Under the pieces are notes generated by a model. That model was given only the letters and a program-made list of their open reading frames with translations, was not told where the DNA came from and made no database searches. Shown piece by piece: positions 23,004-34,900 of a stretch of DNA of 64,000 bases. Numbering within the stretch: the first letter of the stretch is position 1; each line of letters begins with the position of its first letter. The translations under genes were made by a program, and so were the position numbers. The DNA is from Naematelia aurantialba. Its lineage: Eukaryota > Basidiomycota > Tremellomycetes > Tremellales > Naemateliaceae. The DNA is taken from assembly GCA_021527695.1 (NCBI GenBank), contig JAKFAO010000007.1, forward strand, positions 496,001-560,000, in the 5' to 3' direction.

Positions 23004-25613
23004 ATGAGCCACGTAGCCAGCCGCTCGTCGATCCTTCGGCTGCTGGCGTCGACCGCCAACCAGGGTTGTCGAGGCTGCGGCCGCTCGCACGATGTGTTGC
23101 ACCACCATGCCGGCCGTCACGCGGGCCACGTAGCAGGACTTCTACCGCGCGCGAGGGGGATGGCCACTCCTGTTGATATGCCAGACCGAGGCGGACCTCC
23201 TCCTGGCCACGGAGACTATGCGTTCGAGGTGAGCCAATACCAAATGCACGAAACTGCCGACGGGGCATCGGCTTGTTCCACTCAACCGCGCCTCCGCATG
23301 AGTGCGAAAAGTGTGTGGGTGGTGTCGGTGGTGTGTGGGCGAAAGAGGAGCCGAGGAAGGAGAGGTAAGGGCTTCCCCGCTGATCAGTCCTGGTAGATGG
23401 CCGCTTCCAACCTCCGCTTCGGGGAGCATGCGACCCGCGAAGTGGGTATGGACTTTACAAACATGATCCACCAGCTCCCAGCTGCCGAGCAGAGCCAAGC
23501 CAAGATCGGGGTGTTTACCGATCCCAATGTGGCCAAGCTGGATGTGATGAAGGTTGTAGAGGATAGTTTGATGCGTGAGGGGCTTAACTGGGTCGTATGG
23601 GACAAATGCTCTGTCGAGCCAACCGACAAGAGCTGGAATGTGAGTTGCCGTCCAGTCCAGTTGGCGAGGTCCAACACCTCTGTTCCTTCCTCCTTCCTCC
23701 TTCCTCCTTCCTCCTTCCTCCTTCCTCCTTCCTCCTTCCTCCTTCCTCCTTCCTCCTTCCTCCCTCCTCCTTCTTCCTACTTCCTGCTTCCTGCTTCCGC
23801 TTCCTCCTTCCCCTTTAGAGAGCTCGAGGCTGTCTGACCACCGTGCTCATGAGCCAGGCGGCAATCGACTTTGCGCGGTCCAGCCACATTACGCACTTTC
23901 TCGCCGTCGGCGGAGGAAGCAGTATGGATACTGCCAAAGCTGCCAACCTGTTTGTCAATTATCCCACAGCCGACTTGTTCGAATTTATCAATGCGCCTAT
24001 CGGCAAGGGACGGCCGATCGACAAGAAGCTCAGCCCGCTCGTCTGCAGTGAGTCAGCCCCCCTGTCCTTCTCCCTCCCTTCCTCTGCTCACATACCCTCC
24101 ACCTCCTGCGGCCTACCGTACTGACACCCATGTAGTCCCTACGACTGCTGTATGTGGAATTCACTTCTCTTACTGTCTTTGGCACAGCAGAGGAGGCTGA
24201 GACGACATAGGGTACAGGCTCCGAGACGACCGGCACGGCTATCCTGGATATCCCCTCCAGGTCGTTCAAGACGGGCATCGCTTCTCGCGCACTCAAGCCA
24301 ACCCTCGGGATCGTAGATGTCAATAACACGGCGACGTGTCCTACCGAAGTGGCCATCTCGGCTGGTCTTGATGTGCTCTTCCACTCGCTTGAAAGTGAGG
24401 TCCATTTCTTACCTCCCTCCCGCGGTCTGTCTGCAATCTCTCCCAATCCTTCAACCCCCACTCCTGTGTCTTCCTGCAATGTCCCCTTCTCAGGCTGACG
24501 GATGAATGACGGACGTCGCTGATTGTTCTCCAGGCTGGACAGCAGTACCATATTACGAGCGTTCTCCGCGCCCATCCAACCCCATTAACCGACGTACGTA
24601 ATAATTTGCTACGTCGTTCTCCCTGCTTCCAAGACAGGACACAAACGGCAATCCGGCTGACCTTCCTGTACAGCAGCGTACCAAGGCTCCAACCCGATCT
24701 CCGATATCTTCTCCCGGTGGGCTCTTGAGACGACGGTGAAGTACTTGCCTAGGATCGCCCAAGATGCACAAGGAGATCTTGAAGCTCGCCGGCAGATGCT
24801 GTGAGAAATCGCAATTCTGCCGCTGAAACGATTCGCTGACGAGTCCCAGACTCGCTGCGTCGACTGCAGGTATAGGATTCGGCAACGCAGGTGTCCACAT
24901 CCCCGTTCGTTACTCCCTTGTCTACTGATGCTCCCATTGCACACGAGCTCTTGCTCTCGCTCTCTAGCACTCTCTCTTGCACAATAGCTTCATCCAGACA
25001 ACAGCACTTCTTCTTGCAAAGAGGCGAGCGAGGGTGCCGCGCTAACCGTCACAGCACGCATTTTCCTACCCCATCTCCTCGTTGAATAAGTCTCGCCCCG
25101 CCGGAAAAGCATATCACCACCCTTCATACAGCCCCTCTATCCCGCTGATCCCACACGGCGTCGCCGTGTCCCTCACCGCACCTGCAGTGTTCAGATTCAC
25201 GGCGCCCTCGTCGCCGCAGCGCCACCGTGAGGCTGCAGCAGTCTTCATGGGTGATAGGGCGTCGGAACTGGCCAATGTGCGGGACGAAGATCTGGGCTCG
25301 GTGCTGGGAGAGGAGATTCAGCGGTTCTTGGAGGTCCTCAGGGTACCGAGGGGACTTGGTCGAGTGGGATACACGTCAGCCGACACGGCCAAGGTGAGTG
25401 GCCGTTCTGTCCCATGAGGTCAAGGATTCGACTATTTCATGTCCAAATAGCGAAACCTTGACGGTGGGCGTAAGCTGACACGATATGTAGCTGGTTGACG
25501 GATGCCTACCGCAAAGAAGAGTGTTGGACCTGGCGCCCGTCCTGTCAAAAGACAACAAGGAGGAGGAGCGAGAACAGCTGACGCGGATCGTCGAAAACTC
25601 CATGAGCTGGTAA
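23004..25613 (+). CDS. Hydroxyacid-oxoacid transhydrogenase (iron-dependent alcohol dehydrogenase family)
   Basis: Ten exons (23004-23228, 23397-23639, 23858-24047, 24136-24149, 24211-24394, 24534-24593, 24674-24800, 24850-24904, 25055-25393, 25491-25613) give 519 residues. The homologue ADHFE1 is mitochondrial and oxidises 4-hydroxybutyrate while reducing 2-oxoglutarate to 2-hydroxyglutarate. Recognised segments are FGEHATREVGMDF, FLAVGGGSSMDTAKAANLF, NAPIGKGRPIDKKL, PTTAGTGSETTGTAI, GIASRALKPTLGIVD, GLDVLFHSLESW (metal-binding Asp and His), RPSNPINRPAYQGSNPISD, GIGFGNAGVH and HAFSYPISSLNKS. The N-terminus is Arg/Ser rich without acidic residues for about 50 positions, consistent with mitochondrial import. 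Exon 4 is only 14 nt, and without it the frame breaks inside the NAD-binding turn. Intron 2 holds a TTCCTCC array. It converges on the lactate dehydrogenase gene. Confidence 0.92.
23684..23770 (+). repeat. TTCCTCC heptanucleotide array in an intron
   Basis: About twelve tandem TTCCTCC units fill most of intron 2 of the transhydrogenase gene. They form an extended pyrimidine tract on the transcribed strand. Confidence 0.95.
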
Positions 25614-25831
25614 TGAGTTATAGTGTCGAGTGACCCAATCGCAGCATCAAACGAATGTCAAGTCGAAAACCTCGAGTCGCTGTATTCGTAACACAGTCGC
25701 AGGAGCTTGCTGCATATGTTTGACAGGATAACAGCAATAATATTATGCATTGAATGACGTGATGCAACGCGCGTGTACTCTGTGTGGTGATGCAAATTGC
25801 AGGTAGGCTGCGATGTGATGATTATACGAGA

Positions 25832-28791
25832 CTACAACTTGGAGCAGTCCAGGAGTTCGGGCCGCAGCTGGTCGAGCCGGGTCACGCCCAACAACCGCAT
25901 CGACACCTCGAGCTCGTCTCGCAAGACTATCATAGTGCATCAGCCACTGTGTTCGGTCGTGGTGTAGATCTTGTCTGGAGCGGCCATGTGCCCCTCCTCC
26001 CCCCGCCTTTTCGGCCCCACGAGAGACGGGGAGATCGAGAGCCTTGAGATTGAGACACTTGGATTGGAGCTTGAGAGCTAGACTTGGAGACGAGAGCTAG
26101 ACTTGGAGATTTGGATACTGGGAGATTGAGACGCTGGAGATGGTACTCGGAGACTCACTCTGGACCGCCCGCTCTACGCCGTCCGCGCCCCAGCCAGTCG
26201 CAGCATAGATAAACGGCCGTCCGAGGCCAACAGCAGAAGCACCCAGGCACAAGGCCTTGAGGACGTCGGTGCCGCGCCGGATCCCGCCATCTACGAAGAC
26301 CTGGAACGACGGGTCCTTGAGCGTCTCGGGCGAGTGTTTCTGTAGCTCGTACAGGGTCTGTATTGGTGCATGGGCACTGGTGGATCATGCGTCAGCTGGC
26401 CGCTCTAGACATTACATGGACTTGGTGGTCAAGGGTGTCTGTTCGCTTTGGGGTAGGAGACAGAGGTGGAGTTGGAGACAGAGGTAGAGTCGGAGACAGA
26501 GGTGAAGAGTTGGGGCAGGGGAACCATAGTTACGATACGAACAAGTCCAGCTGGCGACCTCCGTGGTTCGACAGAACGACGGCGTCCGCCCCGTTCTCCT
26601 TGGCCAACACGGCATCCTCCTCGGGTCAGCGAGCTGCTTGAACAAACGACGTAGCAGTATCGGGAAGAGAAGTAGCGTCGGGTTGGGAAGACGCCGGACA
26701 TACCTCCCATGCGCCGATACCTTTGACAACGACGGGTATTCCAGGAGCGAGTGATTTGATCCATGCGATGTCCTGCCATGTGATGCCGGCGTTATGCCGG
26801 CTAGAGCCACGTCAGTGGTCGTGATTTATTCGGCCGTTTAGGTGGCAAGTCGGCGGTGCGACGTACTGGGAGAGATAGCTTGCGGGCGCTCTGCTCAACG
26901 GCTTGTCGTGTGGCGCCTGAGACGGTGAGTGGGGGTTGTCTGAATGCTGCGGTGTGCGGCAAGGAAAGACGTACTGGATTACGCTCGACCTCGCCTTGCA
27001 GGGTCTTTATCCGTCGGCCCAACTACCGTCGTCGGTGAGTGCTTGCCGCGCAGAATATCCGAGCCACTCACAACAGCCAGATCGACTGTGAGCCATATTG
27101 ACTGAGCGCCAAGCTCGACTGCATGCTTGATCTCTTCTGCCGACTTTGACCTGGCACCAACGTCCCTCAGCGTCCCGTCGAAACACACATACGCCAGAAT
27201 GGCGACCCACCGATCGGGGTTCATGTATATTTGCCAGCCGACTTCCTGCGTGTCTTGTTTCTCGGCCATGACCTCGTCGAGCGACTTGGACGCAACGTGG
27301 CTGAGGATCTGCAGGATTCCAGCCGACCCAGCTCCGCGCGTCACAGCCACTTCTCCCTTGTGTGTTCGTCAGATGCCGTCCGGTCTTGCAGAACGCAAGG
27401 GCACGTACCAGCGGTTGACCGAGGGCGTTGCTGGCCGTGGGCGAGACGTATATTGGAATAGGGCTGTCGACGCCCAGAATTTGGGTGTGCGTATCGACAT
27501 AGGTGACATCGTTCATGACTCTGGGCCGGAAGAAAATCCGGTCCCACGCCGTCTTGTTGTTCACCATTGCTAGAGCTGTCAGCACTACACTGGACGTCTG
27601 ACAGGCGATGACGATGACGATGACGGTGACGGTGACGGTGACGGTGACGGTGACGGTGACGGTGACGGTGACGGTGACGGTGACGGTGACGATGACGGTG
27701 AGGCGTACCCGTCTCTGTCTCTGCTCCTGTGGAAAAGTACTCCCATGCTCGATCGCTCAGCACCCCTCTTGCGTATTTCTAGCATCGCACCCGATCAGCC
27801 TTTAACACACCACGGACTGCAGCAGATGCGCACCTCGAAATCGTCCAGTGTGATGATCGAGTCCACTCCGAACAGCTTTTCCCTAGCCTCGTTGATCCGA
27901 TCCGCCGAGGCAGTATCTTTCAAATTGAACGCTGCTATTGCTGCATCCCACGGCTCAGCTCCTTGTCTTAGGCTCCACCGTTACGGGTCTCCAGAAACGG
28001 GACGTACACTGCGAGTCGAGCCGGCCGACCTTGTCAGAGCTCTCGAGGTTCTTCTCAAGGGTACCCGGCGGATGAATGCCCTTGAACAAGCTGGTCATCG
28101 TCAGTCTTGGTGCACCAAGAACGGTGCCTGGGACATGACGCACCGAGTCACGTCTGTGCCAGCATTGTCGACGAGTACCTGGGACCCGCCCGGCTTCGCC
28201 GCGTCAGCGCCTGCCACGTATTCGTATGTCACGCAGACAAAGCGACTTACATGGCGCTCTATGAAGTCTGTCAAGCTAGGCGTTTCCCGTCAGCCAAGGG
28301 CCGGGACCACATTTGCCATGGGACGAAGCTCCAAACTCACTCGTACACATCGCCATCTACGGCCACCCACAGACTCCCGCGATGGTTGTGCTTGGCCAGC
28401 TCCTTGGCCGTGATCGTACTTGACGGCACCTGGCGTGTCCGTGCAGCTTCAGCTTCGCTCTGCGCTACAGCCACAATCGGCTCCTGTCGCTGGTACACAT
28501 ACACGCCTGCTGTTCCCACCTGATCGCATCAGCTCGATATCTCTATGAATCACAAGTGTACCCGATATATCTATAAATCACAAGTGTGTGGACGACCGCG
28601 GCAGCGGCACTCACAGCGACGCCTAGCAGGACCAGCGACCAGTCTCGGACATTTGATCGGCGAGGTGGGGACGACGACGTTACGTTCGTCGTATAAGCCC
28701 GCCCCACCCGCCCCGCCCGTGTGGACGTCGTGTGGGGAGCGCCGACTCGTCGAGCAGCACGCAGCACGCAGCGTCCGCTCCGGTACGACAT
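25832..28791 (-). CDS. CYB2: Cytochrome b2-type L-lactate dehydrogenase, mitochondrial
   Basis: Sixteen exons (28791-28615, 28519-28341, 28275-28251, 28193-28144, 28090-28008, 27940-27834, 27778-27709, 27569-27409, 27356-27211, 27150-27072, 27022-26975, 26916-26867, 26800-26704, 26619-26534, 26376-26159, 25926-25832) give 556 residues. The enzyme oxidises L-lactate to pyruvate and passes electrons to cytochrome c in the intermembrane space. An Arg-rich presequence and a hydrophobic sorting segment ([18 protein letters not shown]) come first. The cytochrome b5 domain follows with both haem histidines (IERHPGG and GIHPPG). The FMN domain keeps the active-site set: Tyr in AWEYFSTGA, Tyr in IYMNPDR, Asp in LTVDLAV, Arg in LGRRIKT, and His/Arg in [28 protein letters not shown] binds FMN phosphate. 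The chain ends soon after [12 protein letters not shown], without the extended tail of yeast Cyb2. The acceptors at 27940/27934 and 26619/26616 are ambiguous but frame-neutral. Confidence 0.93.
27607..27702 (+). repeat. GACGGT hexanucleotide array in an intron
   Basis: GACGATGACGGT units degenerate into a run of about thirteen GACGGT copies inside the lactate dehydrogenase intron 27570-27708. Read through, the minus strand would encode His-Arg or Pro-Ser runs, but splice sites on both sides remove it. Confidence 0.92.
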
Positions 28792-29413
28792 GGTCGAGAA
28801 GGATTACTTGGCAAGTATCTCCTTACTTGGCAAGTATCTCCACTACCAGTGATTCCTCGCCTTCACTCCTCCTTGCCTTGTACTCTTGGTATATGTTCCA
28901 GCCAGGACGCAGATGAGCCGACCGGCTAGCCATTCGACGAAAAGTCCATTGATTCGGATATTGCCGTCGCCGATGATTCCCGGTTTTTCGGAGTCCCTCT
29001 CTGTGCAATCAACATCGGTCAGTAAGTAGGCCAGTCTGTTACTAGGTCACTAAGCCAGAGCCAGGAGCGCGTTACAGCATGTTGCAGAGAAGTAAACGGT
29101 CTCTAGGCAGACGTACACCGACGCCGCAGCTCGCGTTCACCCAGACAACCCACAGGGTGTTAGCGCAGACTGGCCCAGAGCGGTGGCAAAAACAGCCGAC
29201 CGCATACCCGTATGGCTGCTTAGCGACATTGCGGCTCCATCCCACGGAAACCCGGGTTGCATGATAGCCCAAGACATGCAAGTACCTTCAACAGCCCCAG
29301 GGCATTTCCGTGTGATAACGAACCACAAGATATGACCCTGCGATACCTTGGACAGGACAATGCAATACATGAAACATCAAGTTGGCGGCGGCTCTCTCCC
29401 TCCGCGTCATTTC
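28792..29413. other. Intergenic region upstream of lactate dehydrogenase
   Basis: This 622-bp gap separates the start of the lactate dehydrogenase gene from the stop codon of UBP2, both on the minus strand. It should hold the lactate dehydrogenase promoter and the UBP2 3' UTR. A short direct repeat, TTACTTGGCAAGTATCTCC, occurs at about 28804 and 28825. No coding exon was recognised. Confidence 0.55.
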
Positions 29414-32400
29414 CTACATGCCTACAAGTGAGGTGTCCGTCTCGACCGCTTCACGCTCTAGAATCTCCCTGTGCAATGTATCTACCAGACCCCTGCCCTT
29501 GCGGACATAACACAACAGCGCGGGATTGGCGTCCGTCCCCGTCCGGTCTTGCAGCACTTCGTCTGCAGAGACCTCTGTGACCGTCTCGTCATTATACTTG
29601 AAGAATCGCTGGCCTGAACAGTCATCAGCAAATGGCAGCGGCACAGACAGCGAAAGACACGAAGACACGATTGGAAAGGACGAAGCACGTACCGTCGCCT
29701 GGCAAGTGGGCTTGGTAAGTCCAATAATGACCCGCTCCGCTCGTCCGCCCTCGGTGCATAAACACCGATACCAGCTCGTACTCGATTTCTCGACTATCCT
29801 CCCAAAGCCCATCTAAACTAGCTTTGAGCGTGGGTATCTGCTCCTCGAGTCGCTTGATCTCCTCCTTGGCCTCGGTCTCCTCAGCGTCCAGCGCACTCAG
29901 GAAGTCTTGCGTTATCTCAAGCTCGGGCACGTCTGCCAGTTTGGCGAGTCCCTCCCGGACGTGATGATATGTTTGCGGGATCGACATTGGCTACAGACGC
30001 CGTCAGTAGAGCACACACAAGCAGGTCAAGTTCCAGCAGTGTCGCTTACCTTTTGGTTCCGTAGATCATGAAGCTGCGTTCGGACACGCGTCATCTCGCG
30101 TGTGATCTCAATTGACTTTTGCCGTTTCTCAGGAGGAGCATTGAACAGGAATCTGTCCATGATCAAAGTCTTGCCAAAACCAATATGAGTGTTTGTCTTG
30201 GTTTCCCGACCGGTAGAGGGGTCAAACTGCGATCGCTACGAGACTTAGCTTTATGCCATAGATTGACCAGGACATCCTCACCCTCATCTGGATATACAAC
30301 ATCGGCGGAAAGTCGTCCATCAAATCCATCATGTATCCTTTCTTGCCTTCGTATTCGATATCGTCGCCCTTCAAGTAGAGCTCCGCCAGACAGTCATACA
30401 GGTCTTTGCCCTCTTCTTCGACACCGATGATAGGGTGCACAAAGATAGACTCGACGGGGGTTTGAGCCTCCGAGGGACCAGTCTCGGTCTCGTACACGAT
30501 TTGCTGGTGATACTTGCAAGAAAAGAGTCTGGCATATTAGTATATCTCAAAGGCTGTCATGAACTCACTTGGAGATGAGGTTGTCTGTCACTGGTCCTCC
30601 TTCCGAAGCGACCGGATCGAAAGCAAGCTCAAGCTGGCTGAGAACGTTGATCAAGACTTCGGCCGAGTCCTGCTGTAGACCTGAGGACGTCAGAAGGGAG
30701 TCACCACGGCCAGCATCGCTTACCGAACTGGAGTCCAGATGCAAGAGTGTCTTTGCGAGTGACCGCCGGTCGAGCGGGCAAAGGTGGTGGAACAGACGGA
30801 ACCGCGGGTGGCGGAGCTTCAAGCAAGATCCCCTCCGCCATACGCTCGTCTTGCTCGATTTGCTCGTTACTTGAAGCCTCGAGATCAAGGTCCGCCAACT
30901 CGGTGGCAGCAGTTGGTGAGCTAGGTCTGGTTGACGATCCATCCGCAGTGGCAGGCTCGTGAACGAGTTCAAACTCATCGCTGACTGCATCCACCTCCAA
31001 GTGTGGGTTGTTGCTTGCGACGTGCTCGTAGTCCTCAGTCTTCAGTCGGGTCCTGTCCTCTGAGGAACGAGGAGAGATCTCCCGGTCTTGACTGACGCGT
31101 TTACCAAGGACTGAGCGGGATTCGTGCTTCCTCGGAGTCGTAAATGGCGAAGGCAGACTTATGTGCTCGCGCGAAGGCGTGAGATCGGGTGTGGCAACGG
31201 CAGTCGAAGAAGGGGAGCTGATATCTGGGATGTCGGGAATAGAGTCAAAAGGTTGTCGGGCTGGAGCTGGTTGGACAATGGCATCGACTTCAGGACGAGT
31301 GATGGCTAAATAGGCCAGCTCCTCATCCGGACGAACAGCGGAAAGCTCTGATTTGTATAATTGCAGGAACAGCAGTCTCAACTGGTGCACGACTGCCTCT
31401 GTCAGTGGGAGTTGGGCCGCTCAGTGGGAAATGACTTACAACGGCGGGCTCGTTCTACCTCGGGCTTGCCAGATCTGCTTGCAGGACCAGACTCATCGAA
31501 TTCCAGCACGGCCGACCTCAGCGGTTCAATGGAGTAGAGGTACTGCAAAATGGAGTTAAGGTAACAGGTATTTCTGTGAAAGGTCAGTCATCGTTCGTCT
31601 GGCGTCAGAAAACTCACCCGATATTTTGCAGACCGACTGGGATATCTTTGCGGGCAGGTTGACTCTCCTCTGTTTGAAGCGTTAGGCCACCTGCAAGCCT
31701 TGCATTGATGGCTGACTCACCACGAGAGCCAGTGTTTAAAAACGTCTGCAGGCCCGGCCGTTCGGCTCCAGGCGCATCGGCTATGACCTGAAGACAGGTA
31801 CGGTAGTGATCCGCCTTCCCCGGGAACTCGGCCACGGCCATCTCATACTGCCTGAAACCACTTTAGTATACATACCGGACACGCAGTCTCGTGTTGGAAC
31901 GTACATGATCAGTCCATCGTCAACAGCATCACGTGGCGCAGACAGAGCCGAATAGGCCTCTTCGACCGAGATGGCGGTCCTGCCTGATTCGCCCATCGCC
32001 ATCAAAACCTGTGAGCCACGGTGCTTGCCGATCAAAGCCAGCGCCCGAGAAACATCCCCTCGTTCAGCTTGAGAAGTCGTCGCTTGCATAGCAGTCTTGT
32101 GCATATCAAGGATATAGTCATCCGGCGATTCGTGAGGCTCGACTGAAATTGCTTCTGCGTGTTCGCGCGAATATCCAATGCGGTCGTAGGCGTTCCGGAT
32201 ATCATCTAGGAATATCAGCACAAAGAAAGGTGATGTGAGCCAGCCACTTGCCTAGAGTAAACCGGTCCAAGGATCGTTCCGTTGCAACCCGGACCTGTAA
32301 ATCATCTTTGCCGGGAATGCCAGCTGTAGAGAGTCTCTCCAAGGCTCCGAGGTATTCTGGCAAGTTCTTGTAGTCACACTGAATTTGTAATGAATATGCT

Positions 32401-34433
32401 CGTTCAATCGTCACCGCGGTATCGTGCTTCGTGACCCCTAGAATCCCTAGGTCAAGCCTCCTTGAGTCTGGTATAGTGTGTTTGGCTGGTTGTTAGCACA
32501 GAGGACCCACAAAGGCTCACATGCTGGGTATCTGTCGACTTCAAGAAGGTCGCCTAATTTGTCTTCCATGTATGTCAAATCAATATACTGCGTGTGTGCT
32601 GGGGTTAGGTCTGGACATCAGCGTAGAATAAGAGTTTAAACTTACCATTTCTGACCTGATACGCGGAGAGGAACATGGATATCTCCACCCAGGTGCGTAA
32701 CATGTATTGGTCAAGCTGATGGGCATCCGCTTCTGAGATGCCCTCTGCTGCAATAAAAGGCCCAACACGAAGATGATCGTCTTCGGAACGACAGCCAAAT
32801 CCGATCTGATACAAGACATGGGATCTGAACAGGATCAATACGGGGCATCAATTTGCAGTTGAAACGCCTACACAGAAAGGCTCATCCCGATGGCCTTGTT
32901 GAATTTAGGGTTATCTAAACGGACCCATCCGCGCTGACCCTTGAAGAGGGGATTCTGAAGGAGGCTACGAAGACAATCAGCTAGACCGCGCTTTGACCAA
33001 AGGTCCACCCACGTCAAGATGAGGGACCATGCAATACTGGCGCAAGATGGTCCTTCAAGTCCTGGGGTTGGGTTTCCCACCTTCTCTGCCGTGAAGGAAT
33101 TGACGAGGTTGGCCGACATCTGGCCAGGTACCGGCTTGTCGACCAGCATCCACAGATCTGAGGAGCAGCTGACGAAAAGCCGAGGCGGTTCTGCTGGAAG
33201 AGCATCGTGAGAGTGATACCGCTCCTTCTCCTCGTCATCCGCCAGATCGTGGTGCGGAAACGAGTCAAGCTTGTCCTCCACAGCAATCCTTTCGATGCGT
33301 TTCTCTGCGCGAGGAGGAACTATATAGGTTGCCATGTGAAAGTGGTGATCGGTGTCCTCTGCCAGTCCACGAGAGTCCAGCACGTCCTTGATGCGACACA
33401 TGTTCTGGGCACGAACGGCTCGAAATTCGGCGTCGATCTCAGAAGGCTGAAGTAAACCCTGGTCGAGGACAGCTGTCTCAAACTCTTCATCGGACGGCAT
33501 GGGTGGATCACCCCGACCAGCCTCGATTCGCAGCCAAATCCAGCAGGTCGTGCAAAAATACCAATTCGATCGATCCGTTTGTCCGCCGGGCAAAGCATCA
33601 TATACGTCTGACTCTGTGCATATCCCTCCAATGTCGAGCGGGGCTACAGCAGGAGTCGCCGTTGGCACCTCCGCTGCGTCTCCTCGTGGCCCAGGCGAGC
33701 TTCCGACCACAGGAGGCGGTAGCGGTACATCGGTCGTATGGATTTGAGAGGGGGTCTGAGGTTGGGTCGCTTTCTTCAGTTCGCGCTTGGGAAGCTCCAA
33801 TAAGACAGGCTGAACCAGGACGTGTTTGTGGACATGCTGGAGTAGCGCCCGGGGGAGAACGCCTGTCCCAACTTGCGGCCGTTCCGGCATCTGCTTTGGC
33901 TCAACTAGATCTATGCCTGACCAGGAATTGACGTCCATCTGCCATGCTCCGACCACCGAAGGTTCACCTTTGTTTCCGAGTGGTGAAGACGGAGGCGGTG
34001 ACATGTCATCATCACTGACGGGATGTTCGGCTACCACCGCTTCTGTGTAATCAGGAAGCTCTTCATCCGGCTCGAACACTGGCTCGGGCGGCCGATAAGG
34101 AGCGATCGAGCTGTCCATTTCAATATCCTCTAGACCTGTCGCCATCTTTGTCGGTGACGAGGTGAGATTCGGAGGCGACTTGCTGGGCGATGAAGCGACA
34201 GGCTCGACCCAGAACTTGGTCTTGGATGATCCAGGTGCATCGCGAGAGTCCCGTTTCGTAGGCTTCTCCGGGCTGCGAGGTCCGTGAGGTTTGGGGACAG
34301 GTGACGAGTATTGCGATGAGACAGGGGAGTGGTGTTGGGAGGCCGAGGCATACTGATTATTCACCGATGCCGACCGACTACCTGTTCGAGGCGATCTTGG
34401 TCCTTCCGGTCGATCAGGACGGTCGGCCGTCAT
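29414..34433 (-). CDS. UBP2: Ubiquitin carboxyl-terminal hydrolase, Ubp2 family
   Basis: Fourteen exons (34433-32872, 32824-32646, 32598-32521, 32467-32252, 32205-31905, 31851-31721, 31669-31618, 31573-31440, 31392-30724, 30680-30569, 30528-30282, 30235-30050, 29990-29693, 29613-29414) give 1454 residues. Ubp2 is a cysteine protease that trims ubiquitin, mainly K63-linked chains, from substrates of the Rsp5 ligase in the endocytic pathway. The first 500 residues are a disordered region followed by the family's N-terminal domain. Helical segments (SREHAEAISVEPHESPDDYIL, EEAYSALSAP) precede the catalytic core. The Cys box is IPVGLQNIGNTCYLNSILQYL, the QQD box is GLQQDSAEVLINVL, and the His box is SGAGHYWTYQAHLPGDG. 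The intron at 32206-32251 has a GC donor. A Pro/Ser/Glu insert of about 200 residues sits between the Cys and QQD boxes. Divergent from NUP2. Confidence 0.92.
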
Positions 34434-34900
34434 TCCTTCGATATACCCGGGATTGCAGAGCTCCTAGTCCATTGAGCGGATGATATTACAAGCTGTCACT
34501 GGAACTTGGCACGTCTCCCTCGATGACACTGCCCGAAGCTGCTACCGTGCCAAGAGTGGTCGAAAGCGATGCGCTCCCCGCGAGCTAAGTGGCTCACGGA
34601 CCGCGGGCGCTCGCGTCCTTCTTTCAAAGTTGCGTCAGCAACTGCCACTATGAGGCTTTCACCTGCCCCCAAATGACGCCCCAAGACGTGCAATGTCAAA
34701 GCAATTGAAGAAGAAGCAAGAGACTCGTCACCCCATACAGGACATTCTGGAGAGGACATTATTGCAAGCTTCCAGTCACGCTTCACGTGGCAAATTTGGT
34801 TCCGCTTCTTCGGCCTAGAACTCATGTAACCTGCTGCTTCTTCCACTTGATCAACTCGTCTCAACATTTCGTCTGATACCTAACAATCGCACAAGCAAAG
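34434..34900. other. Divergent promoter between UBP2 and NUP2
   Basis: A 467-bp region between two start codons pointing away from each other. No exon, TATA box or RNA gene was recognised. Confidence 0.55.

Noticed and set aside
27607..27702. Regular repeats considered as a CRISPR-like array
   Set aside because: Units are 6 bp, contiguous and without spacers, and sit in a spliced eukaryotic intron.
27341..27763. His-Arg repeat protein on the minus strand
   Set aside because: The repeat lies between a good donor and acceptor of the lactate dehydrogenase; removing it joins two conserved segments in phase.
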